Made by a program: the position numbers and the translations under genes
Notes under the pieces: model-generated
What the model was told of the DNA's origin: nothing
The model's input: the letters and a program-made list of their open reading frames with translations, nothing else
Databases searched by the model: none
Assembly (NCBI GenBank): GCA_036897485.1
Contig: JAYMTF010001225.1
Span: 1 to 25,233 of the forward strand
Source: Pelargonium nanum
Taxonomy: Eukaryota > Streptophyta > Magnoliopsida > Geraniales > Geraniaceae
Direction: 5' to 3'
DNA length: 25,233 bases
Shown here: positions 1 to 8,894 of the stretch, piece after piece
Layout: each line of letters begins with the position of its first letter
Position numbering within the stretch: the first letter of the stretch is position 1

Positions 1-218
1 GAGACATCTGACTCATCTCGGGTAGTTTTCTTGGTTTTCGTTGTTTTTTTTGTGTTAGTGAGTCTGCGAATTTGTGACTCGAGCGCTTGCTCAGTTTACA
101 ATTTCTATGTCAGGCTCTAATAGTTGGATTGGCATTCGGGTCCCTTTAGTGATTGTAACTCTCTTGTAGATTGATTTGATGCAATAAAATTGTTTTCTGT
201 TTGAGCTCAAAAAAAAAA
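1..218 (+). other. probable 3' UTR end of an upstream plus-strand gene
   Basis: No open frame of note is present. The stretch is T/G-rich, carries an AATAAA signal at 183-188 followed by a GT-rich stretch, and ends in an A10 run at 209-218. This is how the 3' end of a plus-strand plant transcript usually looks. The coding part would lie to the left of the window. The templated A-run about 20 bases after the signal could also mean a retroposed cDNA end. The call rests on composition alone. Confidence 0.4.
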
Positions 219-587
219 GAGTGCCCGGAAGATTTAATCCATTCTTATAAATCTTTTGAAGTTTCAACCCATAACATGCAAGCAGCTAATCATAGAGTGT
301 GAATGTCTGATGTGCAATTTAAACTTAAAAAGGCAAATTAAGCACAAACATAGTATTAACACATCCAAATTGAGTAAACAACAAGTTCATGTACAAGTCA
401 ATATTCATGTAGTAACTTAACAAGATAGATCCATTTTCTACCAGTGGAACAAAGTAAGCTTTTAATCACATTGAATTAGTATCCTTATAGCTCATATACA
501 AGTCAACAATCACTGAAGATGATTCAAACTACAATGGATTAAAGCATCAATGTGGCATATACCAGAAGCAAAAAAAATTTAAACTGT
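219..587. other. intergenic or 3' flank, nothing recognised
   Basis: AT-rich DNA between the possible plus-strand 3' end and the first F-box gene, which is transcribed toward it. The 3' UTR of that F-box gene probably extends into the right part. I see no clear TTTATT, which would be a minus-strand AATAAA, so the polyadenylation site is not placed. Confidence 0.4.
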
Positions 588-670
588 GCCCAAAACAGCC
601 AATACTCTCTCCTAACAAAGACATAAAAAGAACACAGGGCCCAAAACAGCCAATACTCTCTCCTAACAAA
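588..670. repeat. 32-bp direct repeat, two identical copies, 51-bp period
   Basis: The segment at 588-619 recurs exactly at 639-670; both begin GCCCAAAACAGCC and end CTCTCCTAACAAA. A 19-base unrelated spacer separates them. The repeat lies just past the stop codon of the first F-box gene, so it is probably in its 3' UTR. Perfect identity suggests a recent duplication. Confidence 0.9.
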
Positions 671-718
671 AGTGAGAACAAATAGCTAGTTTCCAAAAGA
701 AAACTTACTTCATCACAA

Positions 719-2633
719 CTACAACCTATCCTGATTGATAGAGAGCTCATTCGAGATTGATTTTCCAGAACAGACACGTTGACAAAATTCTGATTCCTCC
801 AGCAGTGCTTGGGGTGCTACTTCCACGAGGCTGTTCACGTATGGCAGATACTTGCCGTCTCCAGCATTCTCCACATAATTCAGGACTACAGCCACACCCT
901 CCTTCACATGATAAGCAATCACCCAATTCCCAACTAGAAATGCGAAAGTGTCATCATTTATGCAAGCCAAAGCCCGGACCTCTCCTGATATGCCCTTGTC
1001 TTCCTCATTTTCAAGATTGATTTCAATACTCCTCTGCAAGCTCATATCAAAACCCCCATAGATCTCCATTGTCACTGTACCATAAGTTTCCTTTTTAGGT
1101 AGAATGTAGCACAACTCCCCATGCATCTCAGCCAAAATCCCATGTGGTCCGCTGGTGGGAGGGAGTTCCAGAAACCCCAGAGTCTCATTCTTCAGATTAA
1201 AAGCCAGAATTACACCAGACTCAGTTTCAAAGTAGGCATATCCCTTCATGTACAACCCACCACTTTTTGGTCCTGAAACCCCCAAGTCACAGCAAACTGT
1301 ATCCGAAACTGTCCATGTATGTGTCCTCGAGGAATAAATCTCAAAATGGATGAAGTCATCAGTTGACTGTACAGCACATACAAGCACATAATTTTCAGCA
1401 AATTCAATTGGTGAAGGTTCAAAGGCAAGTACTATAGCTGGGTCATATCCATGATAACATGATGGCTTTGAAAGCTTATTCCATTCCTTGGTGACAGGGT
1501 TGCAGACATAGTAAGTATTGTCATCGTAACGTCCTTGGCAGCAAACCAAACCAGCACAAGTGGCTCTGATGTCAACAATTTCAGGTAAGAAACTGAAGGG
1601 TCGGGGAATGCCATAAGCACGGGGATTAAGCGAAATGAAGAGTGGGTTTCCGTTAGGTAACTGAAAAATGAAACCAGAGACATCTCGGAAGTAGTTACTT
1701 TGCTTGTGGGCAAAGAACTCACTGCTTATCCACTTATTCCATTTTTTGCAGACAGTTTTGAACCTGTGAAGTGACTTGGCTGGTAGAAATGACAGAGCAT
1801 GCTCCTTTATGACATCCTCAAGAACAGCATAAGACCTTAGGTTTCTGTTTTCAACAGCATATAGAGCTAAAGTTGGATAATGAATGGACCCGTCTTGACA
1901 TATTTGAAGCTCTACCTGAGAAAAAAGGACAAACGATGAAGAAACAATTGATAGATAGGCTAGAAGAACTTCAAAATGAAATTATTACCAATGATCCCTA
2001 GTTACTTAAACCAAATTAGCAGAAAGTTGAATTGGTATCACTGTTAACAACAAGAAAGCAAACTAGTGAGACAAGATCAACAGATTGACAAGTTCTAGAC
2101 AAGTAAATACACCCACTACTTGAGACCAACAGAGTGACAGAACGTATAATAGTTCGCTTGATGATGTCCTATTAAATACAAAACACTCCCATCTTCAATG
2201 TCAAAATATCTATGATAAATCTCACCATATAAAATGAGAAACCAAGACCTACTCAGTTTCTATCAGCATAATCATACTCTACCGTGATTTGGCAATCCAA
2301 TTGCAGACATTGGAACTTTAGAAAGAGAAAATAAATCACCCAATAATTTCAATGGCTTTAAATTGCTACTAATACATAGGGTAAAAATAATGTCCAAAAA
2401 GCGGCATTGTGTGGGAGTGTGTAATCTAGAACTTGAAACAATTCTCAAGATCATACCTCATCGATATCGTCCTGCACATCCAGTTCAACATCCCCCGATG
2501 AGTAACTGTCATTGTCACTATCTGTGGATGGACCTTGTTCAATATCAGTCGATGAGTTACAGAAGTCATAATCTGAGAAAGGATCTTCTTCGCGATCCGT
2601 CAAGTTGCAGAAATCATAATCAATGGTTTCCAT
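719..2633 (-). CDS. F-box protein with F-box-associated domain, paralogue 1 (acidic N-terminal exon)
   Basis: Probable substrate receptor of an SCF E3 ubiquitin ligase. Coding exons on the minus strand are 2633-2457 (59 codons) and 1915-719 (398 residues, then TAG), giving 457 aa. The intron 2456-1916 has GT and CAG ends and is in phase 0. Residues 1-59 are acidic and hold three related 16-18-residue units starting DYDFCN, DYDFCN and DSDNDS. The F-box lies at about 90-130, with FLPAKSLHRFKTVCKKW visible. The F-box-associated region follows, including VDIRATCAGLVCCQG, YYVCNPVTKEW and YVNSLVEV. It lies head to tail with the F-box gene at 5316-6389 and is clearly homologous from residue about 80 onward. 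It carries an extra N-terminal exon and about 31 extra C-terminal residues. The start is the first ATG after a good acceptor (TTTGTAG, exon from 2658). The exact substrate is unknown. The architecture resembles Arabidopsis At5g49610-type proteins. Confidence 0.82.
2469..2621 (-). repeat. three-unit degenerate coding repeat in the acidic exon
   Basis: Within the first coding exon of the F-box gene, unit 1 (2621-2574) encodes DYDFCNLTDREEDPFS and unit 2 (2573-2523) encodes DYDFCNSSTDIEQGPST. Unit 3 (2522-2469) encodes DSDNDSYSSGDVELDVQD. Units 2 and 3 also share the DNA string ACTCATCG, followed by GATATTGAAC in unit 2 and GATGTTGAAC in unit 3. This points to in-frame tandem duplication rather than chance acidic composition. 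Confidence 0.7.
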
Positions 2634-3387
2634 ATCTTGCTTTTGTAATACCAGTTTCCTACAAATAAACCAATAAATAAGATAAAGGTCACAATAACAA
2701 GCAGTAGCGTACCAAACCGAAAAAACACATAACGAAAGCCAACATACTCCAAGTTCCAATTCTGTTATATGATGATACAATTAGCTTTCAGCTAAAACTG
2801 TTTCTTTAGTTATTTAATACCATACCTTTAAACCCCAAAAGTAAGATATCTCCAACAGTTCATCTAATGGATAAAGATTCCAACCTCAAGCTCTATGCAA
2901 TCATTAAATACATGCCAACAACTAGAATATAAAAAAGTTTTAAGTATTTCATTTTTAAATCCAAAACGCAATCACTTTTCTCATATTTGTCACTTTAACC
3001 ACCAGATTCATTTTATGTAGTAAATGATAATCTTCATCTTAAGTTAAGAAGTCGGTTTCATTTTATCCACGAGAAAGTAATGATATTGACTGGAACAATT
3101 TATAGTTATCGAACAAAACAAGTTTATACCAACAATATTATAGTTAAGTGCTAGTGACTGGAGTCCTACACAAATACACACACAAAAAAAAAAAAAAAAA
3201 TTTAAAAATTAAAAAAATAAATGCAGAGCCACCAAGAATCTTGAAATGCAATCAATATGACCAAAAAGTGAAATAACCCATAGAAGAAATAAATAAATCA
3301 AGACCGAAATTATTCTGCATCAGTAAAAGCAATCTGATCCAACAAAGAAAGGTCCCTAGTAAAAGGGAAAGAATTAGGTCAATTAAA

Positions 3388-3407
3388 ATATATATATATA
3401 TATATAA
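3388..3407. repeat. (TA)n microsatellite
   Basis: About 9-10 TA units within AT-rich intron sequence. Confidence 0.85.
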
Positions 3408-3775
3408 AACACTAATTTGAAGAGATAACTTAGTAGTGAAGCCATAAATAGTGAAAATAATTCAGAATCTCCGGAAAATATTGCATCATTAATCTTTCAG
3501 ACCAAAAAGTGCAATATTTCCATCAAAACAATAATAATAATTGCTCTGTTTAGTAACAGTTAGATTCAAAAATCAGGAATATTAAGTCGCAAACTGATCC
3601 GGAGCAGAGGATCCCACTGATCTGAGAAATGAAATCAAAACATTCAAATAATACTTTCCACAAACTAATCTTTCACATTTTGTACGGAAACAAACAGAGA
3701 AACCCATGAAATTGATTCTCCCGTTTCTTTCGAAACAACACAAAAAAAAAACATCTTAAAACCCGAGGGTTTATA

Positions 3776-3781
<6 letters not shown>

Positions 3782-3806
<25 letters not shown>
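3782..3806. repeat. (GA)n microsatellite
   Basis: About 12 GA units on the plus strand, CT on the transcribed strand, in the inferred leader intron of F-box gene 1. CT/GA tracts near transcription starts are common in plants. Confidence 0.9.
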
Positions 3807-4188
3807 TAACTCACAAAAAAACTTAAAACCCACAAACATGGAAGCAACCATTTTGAAAACAAGAGAAACAGAGACGATCAAGAGAAAAGATAAAGGCGAG
3901 AGCATGAACACAGACACGAACCCACATCACAATTCACAAATATAATTCGAATTAATCAACAAAACCCAAAAGAAAAAGAAAATCGAAGAAACAGTGAACG
4001 TAAACACTGCAGCACGCCATTAAAGGACCAAGAAACTCGGCGTGCAACACAATCGCAAGTTTTAACACACACAAAAACGCCATTGCAAAGACGATCGTGA
4101 ATCAACAACCAACCTGATCATGATTCATGAGAAACCATGCATTGCATTATTTCAGAGTATTGAGAATTGTACCTTTGGATTCAGAGAG

Positions 4189-4196
4189 AAACCCTA
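4189..4196. promoter_or_regulatory. telobox in the 5' leader of F-box gene 1
   Basis: AAACCCTA on the plus strand (TAGGGTTT on the transcribed strand), inside the inferred first exon. Such interstitial telomere-like boxes are known near transcription starts of plant genes expressed in dividing cells. Confidence 0.4.
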
Positions 4197-4340
4197 GCGA
4201 GAGACTAAGACGAAGACTGAGCGATTGTCACAATGATCGTTTAAAAAGTCAGTCTTTAGAGAGAAAAATGGGAAGGGGCGGAGAAATAGCAGCGCAAAGA
4301 CTGTGTACTCTGTTAAAAGGTTATACCAAGACTAGTCAAC

Positions 4341-4380
4341 TTCTCTTATAAGGAGAGTGACGTCATGATTGAACACGTGT
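4341..4380 (-). promoter_or_regulatory. core promoter of F-box gene 1: TATA-like box plus two palindromic bZIP-type sites
   Basis: Reading the minus strand, a TATA-like CCTTATAAGAGAAG spans 4354-4341. Immediately upstream are the palindromes TGACGTCA (4358-4365, C-box/CRE type) and ACACGTGT (4373-4380, G-box/ABRE type). A third palindrome, TCACGTGA, is at 4519-4526. A start about 30 bases downstream of the TATA box would lie near 4315. bZIP proteins (TGA, HY5 or ABF classes) bind such ACGT-core sites. Regulation by them here is inference. Confidence 0.55.
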
Positions 4381-5315
4381 CAGGATCAGAGCGGTGTGTG
4401 TGATGAGATGGTGGGGTCCAGATCGTGATTTTCTGATTAATGTGAACATTCGTCTTCTTCGTATGTACTAATAGCTTAAAGTCCAAGAAACCCAACAACG
4501 TGCGTGTGGTGGACTCACTCACGTGACAGAATGAATATTCGTTAATCGTTTTGGGTTTGAGGTTTTCTCGGAAAATTTATTACGTGATTATCTAACCATC
4601 TAACCTCAATTGGATGAATTTGCAAAGGTGTATCAAAAAAATATATTATGTACAGTGTACTATTTATCTATATATACAGTATAAAAATCGAATAAATAAT
4701 GTAAAATTAAAAAATCGTCATGTGGTAATGTCTACAAACACATATACAAATTCAATTAACATCAATAAGTATTATAAAAAAAAAAAAGAACATCAATAAG
4801 CTTTTACATCCACGACATTCTCCTACCATAATTCGCTACAACTCCTGTTAGTCTATCATAACGGAAAACTACTATTTTCATCACATGATCCACTCATTTA
4901 TGCTTAATTTAAATATTTCCTTCAATATTTTTATTCTATTTTCAACAATGGACAAAAGTTAAAATCAAGACCGTCTCTTAAACAATGCTATAGCAATAAC
5001 AAAAATAAAATCATAAATCAACATTATCTCTTAACCAAGTTGTTGAATTTCCATTACCAAAAAGGAGAAATCAAGACTTTTCATGCACTACATACCAGTT
5101 TAACCTCCAAATCCTAATATATTGTGCATCATCAACAAGTAAAATGCAGGTATTAGTACCAAACAAATGTAATATAAACATTCTGAACATAACAACAAGG
5201 TTTCACTAACTGCTAGCGAGTTTCAAATGATTACCCATCTAATAAAACTGATCAGAGTCAATATGCTGAGCTAGATAGTGCTGCAAACAGCAGACATGAA
5301 TGGAGGTATGGCTAT
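4381..5315. other. intergenic region between the two F-box genes
   Basis: AT-rich DNA between the promoter of F-box gene 1 and the 3' end of F-box gene 2. The right part should contain the 3' UTR of gene 2. A TTTATT (4930-4935, minus-strand AATAAA) is a possible but distant polyadenylation signal. The 12-mer AACATCAATAAG occurs twice within 4750-4805, separated by an A-run. No gene is seen. Confidence 0.5.
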
Positions 5316-6389
5316 CTACAGCTCAACAAGGCTATTCACATAACCCACCACTCTCGCATTGTAATCAAAAGTGCCCAGTGATTTCACTTCTTTGGTCTTC
5401 ATGTCATACGAATGGAGAGCTTTCTCCTGCTTAACCACCACCACATCATCTCCGACAAAGACTATAGAAGACGCCTTGTCAAATGAACCCGTATCAAGGA
5501 AACCGCACAAGGCATTTTCCTTTGTTTTCCATGTCTCAACATGACTGCCCATCCGCATAGTGTTTGTATATGCATTGTTCAGCATTTTGATGCTTGCCTG
5601 GTTTCCGTACATCGAAGCAGCGCAAAGTTTCCCGTCCATCACACCCAAAGTGCCATGTGCGCTGTAGATGAGCTGTGACCGCTCCATGGTGAGATCAAAG
5701 GCAAGAACCCCACCATTCCCTCCCTGCCAATAAACAATCCCGTTTGCATGAACACCTGACCTTGGCAAGATCCTGTTCTGGCCAAAGTAAATCTCACCAG
5801 AAATCCTCCAAGACCCTTGTGCTGAAGAATAGATCTCGAATTCATGTCCAGAGTCGAGATCGGCAGAAGAGAATGCACATACCACTTTGTATTCTGCCAC
5901 AAAGTTGAGTCTTGATGGTTCGAATATGAGTACAACAGCAGGATCACGCCCATGATCAGCATTAGGTTTTGGGAGTTTCTTCCACTGTTTGGTGACAGGA
6001 TTGCAAATATAGTAGGCCTTGTCCCCAGTGAGGCCCTTGCAGCACAGTAGTCCATTGGAAGATGATCTGATGTCAACTGGGTCAGGCAAAAACTCCAAAG
6101 ATGGATCAGGAACACCACAAGACATTGGATCAAGTGAGATGAACGATGGCGAGTCACCTTGGGATTGAACAAAAAGGCCTGTGATTGCACGGAAAGCATT
6201 TGATTGGGTGTGGGCAAAGAAGGGAGCTGAAATAATGAGCTTCCAGTCCCTACAGACCCCAGTGAAACGGCGCAGTGATTTGGCAGGAAGAAAAGGAAGG
6301 GCATGTTCCCTTATAATATCTTTCAGGTCCATGTAGATCTTGTTGTTTCTGTTAGCAAGGAACTTACTTGGCTTCCTTCCAGGATCCAT
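5316..6389 (-). CDS. F-box protein with F-box-associated domain, paralogue 2
   Basis: Probable SCF ubiquitin-ligase substrate receptor, 357 aa in a single coding exon. I chose the ATG at 6389 (MDPGRKPSKFL). The frame is open further upstream, but that part encodes an unlikely hydrophobic stretch and lies behind a good acceptor (GTGTGTAG, exon from 6418). The F-box is at about residues 21-60, with DLKDIIREHALPFLPAKSLR and VCRDW visible. The F-box-associated region follows: VDIRSSSNGLLCCKG at about 105-119, YYICNPVTKQWKKLP at about 127-140, and a terminal GYVNSLVEL. It aligns throughout with the neighbour at 719-2633. It starts about 80 residues later and ends at VEL, so the acidic N-terminal exon and C-terminal tail of the neighbour are absent. 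It appears intact. The substrate is unknown. Confidence 0.87.
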   Translation of the reverse strand: MDPGRKPSKFLANRNNKIYMDLKDIIREHALPFLPAKSLRRFTGVCRDWKLIISAPFFAHTQSNAFRAITGLFVQSQGDSPSFISLDPMSCGVPDPSLEFLPDPVDIRSSSNGLLCCKGLTGDKAYYICNPVTKQWKKLPKPNADHGRDPAVVLIFEPSRLNFVAEYKVVCAFSSADLDSGHEFEIYSSAQGSWRISGEIYFGQNRILPRSGVHANGIVYWQGGNGGVLAFDLTMERSQLIYSAHGTLGVMDGKLCAASMYGNQASIKMLNNAYTNTMRMGSHVETWKTKENALCGFLDTGSFDKASSIVFVGDDVVVVKQEKALHSYDMKTKEVKSLGTFDYNARVVGYVNSLVEL

Positions 6390-6960
6390 CTTAGCCGAAC
6401 TTGTTTTCTTAATCAGAACTACACACAAAAAGAAGGGAGTGAATGTTACCAGGTAAATCTTAATAATGAGTTGCAGCATGATATTCAGAATCCAATATTC
6501 AAATTTTATACTAAAGGAATTTAATATTTCTTTATGCTCTCTCAAGAATAACATTCCAACTCAACAGGATTGACCATACATATCTTGAGACACCCTTGAA
6601 TTTCACCGTTCCTGACCTAACATACTAGGAGCAAGTATTAGTATTAATTGAACAGAAAAAAAGTCTATTTGTGACATTTTAGCAGTATCTTTTACGTTTC
6701 GATGAGCTATTTATTGAATAGAAGCAATAAATAGAAGTTCTTACAGAGAATCAACCACAGCTTTTGAGGAAAAAACTGTATAAACCATACCCTTCATGAA
6801 TTCATGTCACACTAATTACTCTTTTACTTCTGTGTTGGCACATATCTAAATCAAACTCAAGTAGATGAATTTGTTAACCACTTTATATTGTAGACATAGT
6901 CAAGTGTTATTGGTTGAATTTGATTTCTAATAATTAGATAAAAAATTGCCAAGCAAACAA

Positions 6961-6992
<32 letters not shown>
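6961..6992. repeat. T-run followed by (GT)6
   Basis: Nineteen T followed by about six GT units on the plus strand, in the inferred leader intron. Confidence 0.85.
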
Positions 6993-6993
<1 letters not shown>

Positions 6994-7472
6994 AGCCACA
7001 CATTGTTCTGGTTACAGCTTTAACACCCAGAAAACAATATGCACAATAAATTTCAGCAGTTTTCAGCTAAAGGGACTACCAATTCATTCTATCACAAATT
7101 CAAACACAGGCAACACCTCACACTAAAAAATAATCCTTAATCATCATGTTAAAAACAAATCCGCTCTTTCTTTGATTCTCCAAATGAAGAGATACATCAG
7201 CTTATAAAACAGGCTACCTAATAAAAATGTGTAAATCCATTTCAAAACAACTAAATTTACTGAGATGAGCATGAGCCAACTGTATCCTATTTCTTTCCTG
7301 CCGTCTTTCCAAGCAGTTAAAAATAACATAGAGGCAGTCAAACTCTAACAAACAAGCCTTAAGTAGTTACTAACCTTCAAATCATGCAATTCACTACCAA
7401 GCAACTGAAGCTAATCGAATCCCAAAATTAACCTAGATTAGGCCTTCTGATATAAAACACGAAAACAGAGTG

Positions 7473-7830
7473 CTCATTTCCTCGCCAGCCAAACAGAAAC
7501 TCAAAGGGATCAAACTCTAAGGAATCGAAGTCTAAGGATCACTACTTGAATAGTTAGAATCACACCAAACAAACAGAAAGGTGCACCAAATTTTGACTAA
7601 ACTGATGCAGTAGCTCAAAATCAAAATACAATTATAATCTACCAACAAATACTTTGATTCTTCTACCGTTTCTCATCAACCAAACAGACACTATAATGTA
7701 TCAAAGAAGAAAACAAAAATCACGGAGCCTTTATATGATTACATTGATGCATTAGTCAAGAATCACAAATAATTACGACTTAGAATTACGTTTTCCTCTC
7801 CCATTTCTCAGCTACCAAACAGAAACTCAA
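7473..7830 (-). repeat. three diverged copies of a CTGTTTGG-containing motif in the leader intron
   Basis: On the transcribed strand the cores are TCTGTTTGGCTGGCGAGGAA (near 7497-7478), TCTGTTTGGTTGATGAGAAA (near 7688-7669) and TCTGTTTGGTAGCTGAGAAA (near 7823-7804). Two copies are also preceded by TTTGAGTT, and sequence such as TGATC recurs around them. The consensus is TCTGTTTGG, two or three variable bases, then GAG(G/A)AA. A partial match lies near 7565-7580. These look like old tandem duplications of a roughly 135-190-bp unit. Confidence 0.65.
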
Positions 7831-8079
7831 ACGATCACACTAAAAAAAAGTAATGATCGAGCCTTCAACAGCAAAAATAAGAGCGAACACACAGAAAACT
7901 GCCGAACATTTTCTATGAAATTGATGCAGCAATTACACGATCACGATACGATTTCCGTTTAATCGGTACGATTAAGAGAACAATAAAGCGCGAAATCGAA
8001 TGAAAATATGAGCGGAAAATAGGTTACCTTACTGGTGATGATGGCGATTTTTGTCGATGATCGTTAACAGCTTTTGATC

Positions 8080-8094
8080 GAGAGAGAGAGAGAG
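8080..8094. repeat. (GA)n microsatellite
   Basis: About seven GA units (CT on the minus strand) near the inferred first exon and transcription start of F-box gene 2. CT-rich stretches near plant starts can act as pyrimidine patches. Confidence 0.8.
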
Positions 8095-8478
8095 TGGTGT
8101 GGACCTCTCTCCTGCATTTAAGTAACAATAATAACCTAAAAAATGACCAAATGGCTTGACTTCCATTGGACTGACTGTGCTCGACACTAAAAAGCTGGGT
8201 CTGTTTGGATTCACGATTACAATTATCCTGTGATTGGATATTTCTGTCCTGAACTGGTTTTATCATAAAATTTGACCGTTGCGTAAAAAACAAGAATATG
8301 TCTGACCAACGAATTGTTTGTCTAATTATTAAGTTCAATGTTCGCGGGTTATTAGATAAACCTATTCTGATTATTTACCATACTTTCTCAAATTAAAAGA
8401 GTAGATGAAGAATACAACATTTGTATATAATTTACTTCATATGAAACATATTTGTATGACGATCGTAGATATGTAGAT
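8095..8478. other. upstream region of F-box gene 2
   Basis: Promoter-side DNA of F-box gene 2 up to the retrotransposon remnant. I see no convincing TATA box in the right orientation and no gene. Confidence 0.35.
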
Positions 8479-8894
8479 ATGTTGGCGAGGGCTTTTTATG
8501 AATGGTGGGGTATTTGGAAGGTTAGGAATGAGGGAGTATGGTTTCGGGTTTTGGATAGAGCCAAAGGCAGCGTTAGCCAAGATCTCATCCATGATGAAAT
8601 GTTGGTTTGAGGCTCGGGTGGGGGTAGGAGGGGGGGCGGGGGGGTGTCCGTATGGTGGACTGTTGGTCAGAGTTGGTGGAAGAGATGTGGCGGAAACCGT
8701 CAAGAGGTCGCTTAATTATCAACGTTAATGATATAACATTCACGCTAGAGAGTAGGATCATAGGGAATTGGGCCGTGCAGGATGTGATTAGCCACTGCTC
8801 GGATGGCAACAAAAAATCATGGGTTGGAGATGCGGATGCAAGAATGGTGGAAGCAACTTCAATAATAGAGACTCTTGTTAGCAACGAATTATAA
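8479..8894 (+). pseudogene. remnant of a non-LTR retrotransposon tail (RNase H-like region)
   Basis: Two frames that do not join read like the end of a plant LINE-type polyprotein. The first (8479-8610, ending in TGA) has EWWGIWKVRNEGVWF, matching the W-x-IWK-x-RNE block typical just before the RNase H domain. The second (8652-8894) has MWRKPSRGRLIINVND, matching the W-x-KP-x-x-G-x-L-K-INVD start of RVT_3-type RNase H, and a later ARMVEATSIIETL like its AEA-helix. Catalytic acidic residues are not preserved in a convincing pattern, and a frameshift plus a G-rich insertion separate the parts. I infer a dead fragment. No upstream reverse transcriptase is visible. Confidence 0.45.
8616..8644 (+). 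other. potential G-quadruplex tract
   Basis: Four G-runs (GGG, GGGGG, GGGGGGG, GGGGGGG) are separated by loops of 1, 5 and 1 bases. This fits the standard quadruplex rule on the plus strand. It is sharply GC-rich against AT-rich surroundings and sits inside the retrotransposon remnant. Confidence 0.7.

Larger units (their letters stand above)
2659..4172 (-). other. probable 5'-leader intron of F-box gene 1
   Basis: No coding frame fits here. An acceptor (TTTGTAG, exon starting 2658) precedes the ATG by 25 bases. A strong donor, AAAG|GTACAA, lies with the exon ending at 4173, and no ATG precedes it in the inferred leader. An alternative donor is CAG|GTTGGT with the exon ending at 4114. The intron would be about 1.5 kb and contains an A17 run (3184-3200), a (TA)n tract (about 3388-3407) and a (GA)12 tract (3782-3806). 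Confidence 0.5.
6419..8032 (-). other. probable 5'-leader intron of F-box gene 2
   Basis: No plausible coding frame. The acceptor is at 6420-6419 (GTGTGTAG). Candidate donors are CCA|GTAAGG (exon end 8033) and AAG|GTAACC (exon end 8028). A 5' exon would lie upstream near 8033-8100, rich in CT on the transcribed strand. The intron carries a T19(GT)6 tract at 6961-6992 and three diverged motif copies at 7473-7830. The size and position match the leader intron inferred for F-box gene 1, which suggests the intron predates the duplication. Confidence 0.5.

Noticed and set aside
1432..1722. Minus-strand frame overlapping the F-box exon
   Set aside because: Another phase of the same exon, with no domain.
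2363..2668. Plus-strand frame opposite the acidic F-box exon
   Set aside because: It is antisense to a frame that joins in phase to the F-box exon with good splice sites.
5639..6304. 221-codon minus-strand frame overlapping F-box gene 2 in another phase
   Set aside because: The protein is low in recognisable motifs, whereas the overlapping frame is a clear F-box protein.
8024..8338. Minus-strand frame upstream of F-box gene 2
   Set aside because: It covers the inferred leader and promoter, its product looks random, and it overlaps a CT-rich stretch.
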